Source of the DNA: Bacteroidales bacterium
GTDB taxonomy: Bacteria; Bacteroidota; Bacteroidia; Bacteroidales; UBA932
Assembly (NCBI GenBank): GCA_017555925.1
Contig: JAFZFL010000068.1
Coordinates: 1 to 13,323 of the forward strand
Reading direction: 5' to 3'
DNA length: 13,323 bases
Made by a program: the position numbers and the translations under genes. This document shows positions 1 through 4,518 of the stretch, piece after piece. Below the pieces are notes generated by a model that made no database searches, was not told the origin of the DNA, and saw only the letters and a program-made list of their open reading frames with translations. Numbering within the stretch: position 1 is the first letter of the stretch; each line of letters starts with the position of its first letter.

Positions 1-38
1 CGTGAAAACTCCCCGATTTTTAATCCATTTCTATTCAT
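1..38 (-). CDS. MerR-family transcriptional regulator, N-terminal start only (partial)
   Basis: Only 12 complete codons are inside the window; the gene runs off the left edge. They read MNRNGLKIGEFS and then the first two bases of a probable Arg codon. The string LKIGEFSR is the usual opening of the winged-helix DNA-binding domain of MerR-family regulators, where it forms the first helix-turn-helix segment. The start is chosen as the ATG at 38-36; a second ATG five codons in is out of frame and stops at once. A Bacteroides-type -7 box lies about 18 nt upstream (56-63), which supports a real gene start with a very short leader. The ligand or stress sensed cannot be inferred because the effector domain is outside the window. 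The family call rests on a short match, so it is tentative. Confidence 0.5.
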   Translation of the reverse strand, partial: MNRNGLKIGEFS

Positions 39-55
39 AACGCGTTATTTGCCTG

Positions 56-88
56 CAAATATAAAACATGCCCTAAGGTACGAGTCAA
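56..88 (-). promoter_or_regulatory. Putative promoter of the MerR-like gene
   Basis: On the minus strand TATATTTG (complement of 56-63) matches the Bacteroides -7 consensus TAnnTTTG. TTGA (complement of 85-88) lies 21 nt upstream, at the right spacing for a weak -33 element. The box overlaps a perfect 16-bp palindrome at 46-61, TATTTGC-CT-GCAAATA, which could be an operator for autoregulation. Confidence 0.4.
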
Positions 89-112
89 GAGGTAAATGAA
101 AATATTACATAA

Positions 113-334
113 AAGCGGCACACTTCACATATCCATTTCACATGCACATCCTGCGGAAAGACCTTCTGCATTAAGGAGATTAACACATCTTCGATCAAGG
201 TGGTACATACATTAGTGGTACTTACTACGGCGAAGAGTGTTATGAAAAGGCAATAGTAGGAATGAAGTACAAGGTTAAGTATAGACCAGAAGAAACTAAA
301 AACAACGCTGTAAATCACTCCTCTGTCAAATACC
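113..334 (+). pseudogene. Degenerate remnant of an unidentified small protein
   Basis: No intact gene fits here, but two frames carry protein-like text. Frame 2 reads CTSCGKTFC at 143-169, a zinc-knuckle-like C-x2-C-G-K-x-F-C. From 184 frame 1 takes over with FDQGGTYISGTYYGEECYEK, then AIVGMKYKVKYRPEETKNN up to about 312. The Y-x-V-x-Y-x-P-E ending resembles the end of small hypothetical Bacteroidales proteins in which that strand closes a beta domain. Stops at 110-112 (frame 2) and 181-183 (frame 1), the frame switch near 184 and the absence of a start codon before 262 point to a decayed gene. The internal ATG at 262 could make a 62-residue peptide, but its second half does not look like a protein. 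Function unknown. Confidence 0.33.
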
Positions 335-478
335 TGGCGCCCGCGATTTATCAGAAATCAGTCATATGCTGGATGGTTTACCTGGCAAGGAAGCTGCATG
401 CCGAGAGTAAAACCTGTGGCCATTCAGGAAGGCCACTTTATCATTTATGAAAGAGCCGGATATGAGAAACAGAGATAA
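335..478 (+). pseudogene. Frameshifted fragment, possibly the C-terminal part of a SymE-like toxin
   Basis: In the frame ending at the TAA at 476-478 the sequence reads SYAGWFTWQGSCMPRVKPVA and then IQEGHFIIYERAGYEKQR. The order AG-F-T-x-G-xx-V-x-V-x-x-EG-x-II is the pattern of the SymE family (SpoVT/AbrB-like fold), small toxins of type I toxin-antitoxin systems that are common in Bacteroidales. There is no start codon in this frame near the expected N-terminus, and the preceding SVKYLAPAIYQKS lies in another frame, so a frameshift is likely. The fragment stops directly against the stop codon of the convergent ybaN-like gene. The SymE assignment is a weak pattern match; the region may instead be the tail of the remnant just upstream. 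Confidence 0.28.
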
Positions 479-838
479 TTATTTCAATGTTCGGTAAGAG
501 AGTATGTGTACTGTAACGCAGCAGGCAAGCAGTATGAAGAACAGACGGAAAGCCCAATGCTCTGCTACACAAATGGTACAGAAAAGCAAGGTTATCCAAA
601 GCATTGTTATCGCAACGGCCTTAACCCTTAAAGGGATGGCCTTATGCTCCAGGAAGTTCGATATATATGGACCGAATTTGGGATGATTCATCAGCCAGTT
701 ATACAACTTCCTGTTACCACGAAGAAATAATGCTGCCGAAAGAAGCAGTAACGGTGTTGTAGGCAACACCGGAAGAAATAACCCCAAAACTGCTGCTCCA
801 AAGAAAATCAGACCCAATATGGTAAAAAGAATTTTCAT
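479..838 (-). CDS. YbaN-family (DUF454) inner-membrane protein
   Basis: A 119-residue membrane protein of the DUF454/YbaN family. The family signature is visible: an N-terminal hydrophobic segment with LPVLPTTP at residues 22-29, then an amphipathic middle (GPYISNFLEHKAIPLRVKA, about 56-74) and two more hydrophobic segments (about 76-92 and 96-113). Length and domain order are normal, so the gene looks complete. It should sit in the cytoplasmic membrane. The biochemical role of the family is not established; in enterobacteria ybaN lies next to priC. The ATG at 838 is followed at once by the conserved hydrophobic start. A -7-like box lies at 888-895 and a small hairpin (854-869) lies in the leader. 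The stop codon directly abuts the end of the convergent remnant, so there is no spacer between them. Confidence 0.85.
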   Translation of the reverse strand: MKILFTILGLIFFGAAVLGLFLPVLPTTPLLLLSAALFLRGNRKLYNWLMNHPKFGPYISNFLEHKAIPLRVKAVAITMLWITLLFCTICVAEHWAFRLFFILLACCVTVHILSYRTLK

Positions 839-853
839 TATATGCTTATAATT

Positions 854-895
854 GCCATACTGTTATGGCCTAAATCATTTTGAGCCGCAAAAATA
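854..895 (-). promoter_or_regulatory. Putative promoter and leader hairpin of the ybaN-like gene
   Basis: TATTTTTG (complement of 888-895) matches the -7 consensus TAnnTTTG, about 50 nt before the start codon. I see no good -33 TTTG. Within the leader, GCCATA-CTGT-TATGGC (854-869) forms a perfect 6-bp hairpin or small palindrome that could be an operator or an RNA structure. Confidence 0.3.
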
Positions 896-936
896 GCAAA
901 TTATTTAATTAAGCTTTTGAGGGACACCGCAAATCC

Positions 937-1229
937 GAAGCAATTGAAAAAATAGGAGGATGTAGAAGGTGTTTTGCAGGAGTCATTTCCTCCAAGATTA
1001 GGATGTTCAGATAAATATATTCTATTCCAGATTAAATCCGACGGTTCTTTTTATAAGATATTCACGAAAGGTGGAAAACTGCTGTTTTTTCCCTTTCGAG
1101 AGCAGATTAAGAGCAAATGATGAATTTTGTGTTCGCGAAAGGCAAAAGATGGCTAATTTTTTCCTGTCGGGAACATATTTTTTGCGGTCATGTTTTTTCA
1201 ATTGCTCCACCTATTTTTTCAATTGCACC
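937..1229. mobile_element. MITE-like non-autonomous element with terminal inverted repeats
   Basis: The ends are inverted copies: GAAGCAATTGAAAAAATAGG at 937-956, with its reverse complement at 1210-1229 carrying two mismatches near the outer tip; the inner 17 nt (940-956 and 1210-1226) are perfect. An 8-bp direct repeat GCAAATCC flanks both ends (929-936 and 1230-1237), as a target-site duplication would. The size is 293 bp, and no transposase is encoded. A partial extra copy of the right end (1193-1208) lies just inside it. The interior holds a 62-codon GTG-started frame on the minus strand (1022-1210) of no recognised family. Chance is unlikely to give a 17-bp perfect inverted repeat here, but mobility is inferred from this single copy. 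Confidence 0.42.
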
Positions 1230-1266
1230 GCAAATCCCCCTTGAGGGGGTGCAGGGGGTGGGGATT
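1230..1266. repeat. G-rich intergenic repeat with C/G hairpin
   Basis: CCCCC-TTGA-GGGGG (1236-1249) forms a tight hairpin and is followed by two further G-runs (1254-1258 and 1260-1263). The whole is framed by AATCCCC and GGGGATT. Similar C/G-run intergenic sequences recur in Bacteroidota genomes. It lies between the MITE-like element and the ssrA terminator. No coding function is evident. Confidence 0.4.
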
Positions 1267-1318
1267 ATCTCCACAAGAAAAGGGTCCGACCAACCGATCG
1301 GACCCTTCTTGTGGAGAT
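1267..1318 (-). terminator. ssrA terminator within a long inverted repeat
   Basis: On the minus strand GGGTCCGA and TCGGACCC form an 8-bp stem around an 8-nt loop (1290-1297), followed by TTTTCTT, a typical intrinsic terminator for ssrA. The inverted repeat is longer than that: 1267-1289 pairs with 1298-1318 over 21 bp with a 2-nt bulge. The right arm therefore includes the tmRNA discriminator and six bases of its 3' acceptor strand. The plus strand shows an A-rich left arm and TTCTT after the inner stem, so it may also act against plus-strand transcription. Confidence 0.75.
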
Positions 1319-1709
1319 GGGCGGACTCGAACCGCCGTCCAAGCAAACCACCAAAAAGCTTTCTACATGCTTATTCTGCCTTTGATTGTAGGAGACAGGC
1401 TGCCGGCAGACGGGCTACCTGAAACTTATCCTCTGAGTCTTAGGGCGTGTTAGAGGAGTCTGCGCCAGCATCCGGCTTGGATGATACCCCGTATGCCTGT
1501 TCATAGCCGGCTTAAAGCACAGGCGGGATACTTGTCGGCCCGGCAGCCTTGGCCGGGCGGATTAAGCGTATCAACTTGGTTGATTACGCAGCAAGTGCAT
1601 AAGAATTGTTGCCAGTTATAGGCTTGAGAGTTGGGATTTACGGGCCATACCCACAACGCCCGGCATGCTTACTTTCCAGTTAATCTGATGTCAAAACCAA
1701 AACATCCCC
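1312..1709 (-). ncRNA. ssrA: Transfer-messenger RNA (tmRNA)
   Basis: tmRNA rescues stalled ribosomes: alanylated by AlaRS and delivered by SmpB and EF-Tu, it adds a degradation tag. The 5' end GGGGATG (1709-1703) pairs with CATCTCC (1319-1313) as a 7-bp acceptor stem with one G-U pair. The T arm is GGCGG-TTCGAGT-CCGCC (1336-1320). The resume codon is taken as GGC at 1613-1611, after TAACT; the message reads GNNSYALAA and then TAA at 1586-1584, giving the tag A-GNNSYALAA with the conserved YALAA end. The 398-nt length and the GC-rich pseudoknot region between tag and acceptor are normal. CCA is not encoded (the bases after the discriminator are CAA), so it must be added by the CCA-adding enzyme. 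Open frames across this stretch are not genes. The exact 5' and 3' ends are inferred from pairing. Confidence 0.96.
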
Positions 1710-1712
1710 AAT

Positions 1713-1737
1713 CTTTCCATCCGGGAAACCCGGAAAG
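1713..1737 (-). promoter_or_regulatory. Hairpin in the 5' leader of pre-tmRNA
   Basis: The 25-nt stretch has outer arms CTTTCC/GGAAAG and inner arms CCGGG/CCCGG, forming a compact hairpin that ends 3 nt before the mature tmRNA 5' end. It lies between the predicted transcription start and the acceptor stem, so it should be the leader removed by RNase P. Confidence 0.5.
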
Positions 1738-1742
1738 TGGTG

Positions 1743-1750
1743 CAAAGATA
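1743..1750 (-). promoter_or_regulatory. ssrA promoter, -7 box
   Basis: TATCTTTG (minus strand) matches TAnnTTTG exactly and sits 33 nt upstream of the mature tmRNA 5' end. A TTTG occurs 16 nt further upstream and a TTTC 21 nt upstream; the second fits the usual spacing better. The serine hydrolase stop codon is only 42 nt away and I see no terminator between the two, so read-through into ssrA is possible. Confidence 0.55.
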
Positions 1751-1792
1751 ATTGATTTTATCTATTCAAATGAAATTTATTTGGTCCATCAA

Positions 1793-3322
1793 TTAAAAGA
1801 GTTTGCACTCAAATGTCTCAACTTTATTCTTTGTATAGTTGTTGCTTACTTTTATCAAAGCTGCATCACCATTAAATTCAAACTGAAGATCCAGTGATGT
1901 TACCCAGTTCACATAGTGCAATGTAATATTCAATCTGTTCTTCTCCCAACCATAGCTTCCTGCAGCATAAAACGGACCTTCCAATCCTCTATGCCACTCA
2001 ATAGGGTTTATTGAATATGGAGGATATCCGGCAATGGTATCTGTTACCCAACATTTGTATCCGAGCGGCTGTATATATGAGCTTCCATCATCTTTAACAA
2101 TCCGCATCATCAATTGTTTGGCCTGAGGGTTGCCATTTGTTGCACTCCCCTCTCCCATCTCAAAACAGATCTCTTTAAAACCATATCTGTTTTCAGGAAT
2201 CTCTATTCTTCTTCCCGACAGTTTCTTCATCACTCCCCTATTGTTCTCCTTTCCATCTGCTACAGGCAACATGTATGAACTCTGCTTTGCCAGAAGCTGC
2301 TCATAATCTTTGCTTGGAGGAAGAGGTTTGTCTGACAACGCCGGCAAGAATCTATTCCAGATAAGCCCCCTTTGAGGTTTGCCATTTGTAAACGAAGCCT
2401 CTGTAAGAACAATAACCACATCTTTGTCAGGTACAACAATTACATATTGGCCCAAAGCTCCATCTGCTCTTACTGCTCCCGGCCATGCGCACATCCAGGT
2501 CTGGAAACCATATCCGTAATCGCCTCCATTCGCCTGTTTTGTACTCATTTGTGTAATCCATTTTTTTGACACAAGCTGCTCGCCATTCCATACACCGCCA
2601 TCAAGCCACATCTGGCCCACTTTAGCAAGAGACTCACTCTGGATATGAAGGCCCCATCCTCCGGTATTTACCCCTTCGGGGCTCTCCTCCCAATTCACCA
2701 CAGATATGTTCATTGGTGCAAACAGCTTCTCTTTCAGATAATCCAGACATTTTTTACCTGTAACCTTCTGTACAATGGCTGAAAGCATATATGTTACCAT
2801 TGAGTCATAAGCAAACACCTCACCCGGTTTGTTCACCACCTCTTTACCTAAAAATGTCTTTATCCACTCACGACCTTTGCTTCGCATTGCCCAATCCGGT
2901 TTTATGCCTGATGTCATTGTAAGCAGGTCACGCACTGTCATTGCTGCAAGGCGGGGAGAAATGGTGTCGGGAAGGAACTCTGGAAAAAATGTTGCAACCC
3001 TATCTGTAAGTCTCAATCTGTTTTCATCAATAGCCATTCCTACAGCTATGCTTACAAGAGTCTTTGAACTTGAGTATTGTGTATGCTGGTACTGTGGTGC
3101 AAATGGTGCCGGATAGAACTCTCCAACAACCTTGCCGTGACGCATCACAATCATACTGTGGATATCTGTCTGCGGCATAAGGTGGAGCGAGTCAAAAAGA
3201 GCAATCAGAGCCTTTGACGGAACACCTTGCTCCTCAGGGGTTGAACGGGGCAACTCATTTATCTGTGCAAAAACACTCAACCATGCAAACAGCAACACAA
3301 ACGAAAAAACAAACCTCTTCAT
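1793..3322 (-). CDS. Exported beta-lactamase-related serine hydrolase
   Basis: A 509-residue protein of the class C beta-lactamase/penicillin-binding-protein-like family (PF00144 type). MKRFVFSFVLLFAWLSVFAQ is a signal peptide with probable cleavage after FAQ or FA. The catalytic SxxK is S84-S-S-K87, and the second motif is Y172-D-S174 (a YxS form of YxN). The usual KTG position is occupied by a loop around DGALGQ (287-292), as in esterase and peptidase members rather than true beta-lactamases. The catalytic domain ends near 330; about 175 further residues form a beta-rich C-terminal domain without catalytic motifs. It should act in the periplasm or outside; the substrate (peptide, ester or D-amino acid) cannot be told. 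The ATG at 3322 is preferred over a TTG three codons earlier because it starts the signal peptide exactly. A promoter lies just upstream; ssrA follows on the same strand. Confidence 0.85.
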   Translation of the reverse strand: MKRFVFSFVLLFAWLSVFAQINELPRSTPEEQGVPSKALIALFDSLHLMPQTDIHSMIVMRHGKVVGEFYPAPFAPQYQHTQYSSSKTLVSIAVGMAIDENRLRLTDRVATFFPEFLPDTISPRLAAMTVRDLLTMTSGIKPDWAMRSKGREWIKTFLGKEVVNKPGEVFAYDSMVTYMLSAIVQKVTGKKCLDYLKEKLFAPMNISVVNWEESPEGVNTGGWGLHIQSESLAKVGQMWLDGGVWNGEQLVSKKWITQMSTKQANGGDYGYGFQTWMCAWPGAVRADGALGQYVIVVPDKDVVIVLTEASFTNGKPQRGLIWNRFLPALSDKPLPPSKDYEQLLAKQSSYMLPVADGKENNRGVMKKLSGRRIEIPENRYGFKEICFEMGEGSATNGNPQAKQLMMRIVKDDGSSYIQPLGYKCWVTDTIAGYPPYSINPIEWHRGLEGPFYAAGSYGWEKNRLNITLHYVNWVTSLDLQFEFNGDAALIKVSNNYTKNKVETFECKLF

Positions 3323-3351
3323 AGATTTCAATTTAAATATAGTATCAAGGA

Positions 3352-3359
3352 CAAAGTTA
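3352..3359 (-). promoter_or_regulatory. Serine hydrolase promoter, -7 box
   Basis: TAACTTTG (minus strand) matches TAnnTTTG, 29 nt before the ATG. The nearest TTTG lies 17 nt upstream and falls inside the right-hand stem of the terminator of the preceding operon, so promoter and terminator appear interleaved. Confidence 0.45.
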
Positions 3360-3365
3360 AAAAGA

Positions 3366-3406
3366 AATCCCTATTCCAAAGCTACATTTACTTTGGAATA
3401 GGGATT
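3366..3406 (-). terminator. Terminator of the iorA-iorB-EamA operon
   Basis: A perfect 16-bp stem with arms 3366-3381 and 3391-3406 and a 9-nt loop. On the minus strand it is followed by TTTCTTTTTAA, a strong intrinsic terminator 31 nt after the EamA stop codon. Confidence 0.85.
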
Positions 3407-3437
3407 ATTTGTCTAATATGAGAAATGATATCTGCAG

Positions 3438-3875
3438 CTACAATACCATAAGGATTGTTCCTGCTACAATAAGCAGACACCCTATAATTGATTTTAGAGT
3501 AAATGCTTCATGCAAAAATATCACAGCAAGAACTATTGTAAATACAATGCTCAACTTGTCAATTGGAACCACCTTTGAAACATCTCCAATCTGCAGGGCC
3601 TTGTAGTAGCATAACCAGGAGAATCCAGTTGCCAATCCCGACAGAATCAGAAATATCCAGCTCTTCTTGCTTATATCAACCACTCCACCTTGCGTATTGG
3701 TAATGAATACCATACCCCAGGCAAGAAGGACTACTACAACGGTTCTGATTGCAGTTGCCAGATTGGAGTTGACCCCCTCAATTCCGACTTTTGCCAATAT
3801 TGATGTAAGTGCAGCAAATACTGCCGACAAGAGTGCAAAGACCAGCCACATATATCTACTCTCAGATTTAGCCAT
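3438..3875 (-). CDS. Single-domain EamA/DMT-superfamily membrane protein
   Basis: A 145-residue protein with five hydrophobic segments (about 8-30, 38-57, 70-88, 98-120 and 124-145), equal to one EamA repeat. Typical ten-helix drug/metabolite transporters carry two such repeats, so this half-size form probably works as a dimer, as small DMT proteins do. Motifs seen are the N-terminal ALLSAVFAALTSILAKVGI and a late VVPIDKLSIVFTIVLAVIFL segment with the usual Pro and charged residue. It starts 12 nt after iorB and ends at the operon terminator, so it is cotranscribed with the indolepyruvate oxidoreductase. A role in moving an aromatic acid or related metabolite is an inference from position only; the substrate is unknown. 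No frameshift is seen, and the length fits a known single-domain subgroup rather than a truncation. Confidence 0.82.
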   Translation of the reverse strand: MAKSESRYMWLVFALLSAVFAALTSILAKVGIEGVNSNLATAIRTVVVVLLAWGMVFITNTQGGVVDISKKSWIFLILSGLATGFSWLCYYKALQIGDVSKVVPIDKLSIVFTIVLAVIFLHEAFTLKSIIGCLLIVAGTILMVL

Positions 3876-3887
3876 ATATTTAAAGAA

Positions 3888-4463
3888 CTATTTTCCAGCC
3901 GCTTTCTGACCAGCTCTAAAAGCTTTAAGGTTTGCATCAACAACCTCCTGACCTTTACGCGCAAATATACGCTCAATACCCTGCTCAAACTTTTCAGGTT
4001 CAATACCCAAAAGGTGGCTGCAAGCACCAAGAAGCACAATATTGGCTCCTCTTGGATTTCCGGCCTCTTTAGCAATTGCATCAACATCAACTTTAATTAC
4101 ATTGGCAATCTTTGCAAGCTCTGCATTCACCTCCTCTATTGCCGGATAGTTAGGTATATTTACAAACGGCTCAGTATTGGTTACAATCCAGCCCTCTTTT
4201 GAAAGGTAAGGCAAATAACGCAATGCCTCCATAGGCTCCAATGAGATAATCAGATCTGCACAACCTCTTGGAATAAGGTCAGAAGCAATAGGCTCCGACG
4301 ATATTCTCAAATTAGACTGCACATCGCCACCTCTCTGGCTCATTCCATGCACCTCAGCCTGTTTTATATTAAGATTCTCCTTAAGTGCGGCCTCTCCAAT
4401 AACTGTTGCAATTGAAAGGATTCCCTGACCACCTACACCTGCCAAAATTATATCTTTTTTCAT
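3888..4463 (-). CDS. iorB: Indolepyruvate:ferredoxin oxidoreductase, beta subunit
   Basis: A 191-residue subunit with the pyruvate:ferredoxin oxidoreductase gamma-type domain (PF01558). The N-terminal GVGGQG (9-14) opens the Rossmann-like fold, HGMSQRGG (39-46) is the typical second motif, and NPRGANIVLLGA (about 136-147) is the third. Its partner is IorA, encoded 55 nt upstream; together they convert aryl pyruvates, CoA and oxidised ferredoxin to aryl-acetyl-CoA, CO2 and reduced ferredoxin in the cytoplasm, linking aromatic amino acid transamination to energy metabolism. The reverse direction can serve aromatic amino acid synthesis from aryl acetates. Length is normal for the family, and the ATG at 4463 directly begins the conserved MKKDIILAGVGGQG. 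The stop is TAG, with the EamA gene 12 nt further on. Confidence 0.93.
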   Translation of the reverse strand: MKKDIILAGVGGQGILSIATVIGEAALKENLNIKQAEVHGMSQRGGDVQSNLRISSEPIASDLIPRGCADLIISLEPMEALRYLPYLSKEGWIVTNTEPFVNIPNYPAIEEVNAELAKIANVIKVDVDAIAKEAGNPRGANIVLLGACSHLLGIEPEKFEQGIERIFARKGQEVVDANLKAFRAGQKAAGK

Positions 4464-4494
4464 ATCTCTATCTTTTTATAGGTAATTTTTAGCT

Positions 4495-4511
4495 CCCGAC
4501 AGGCTGTCGGG
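4495..4511 (-). other. Intercistronic hairpin between iorA and iorB
   Basis: CCCGACA-GGC-TGTCGGG forms a perfect 7-bp hairpin 7 nt after the iorA stop codon. On the minus strand no U-run follows, so it is unlikely to end transcription. It may stabilise the 3' end of the upstream message or set the iorA to iorB ratio. Confidence 0.5.
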
Positions 4512-4518
4512 AAGAGCA

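Noticed and set aside
85..318. 77-codon minus-strand frame opposite the remnants
   Set aside because: Low-complexity hydrophobic and Cys/Phe-rich text typical of the antisense of coding sequence; no start signal.
1022..1210. 62-codon GTG-started frame on the minus strand
   Set aside because: It fills the interior of the MITE-like element, resembles no family I know, and uses a GTG start without a visible ribosome-binding site; noted under the element only.
1193..1229. Tandem copies of TTTTTTCAATTGC as a CRISPR-like or iteron array
   Set aside because: Only two copies with a 21-nt period, explained as a partial duplication of the element's right end.
1267..1318. Copy of the ssrA 3' end as an attachment-site duplication
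   Set aside because: The second copy is inverted, not direct, so it is a terminator stem and not an att repeat.
1117..1453. Overlapping plus-strand open frames of 87-101 codons
   Set aside because: They run across the tmRNA acceptor, terminator and pseudoknot region on the opposite strand; the RNA structure explains this sequence and the peptides have no protein-like character.
3323..3331. TTG start three codons before the serine hydrolase ATG
   Set aside because: The ATG at 3322 begins the signal peptide exactly; TTG starts are rare in Bacteroidales.
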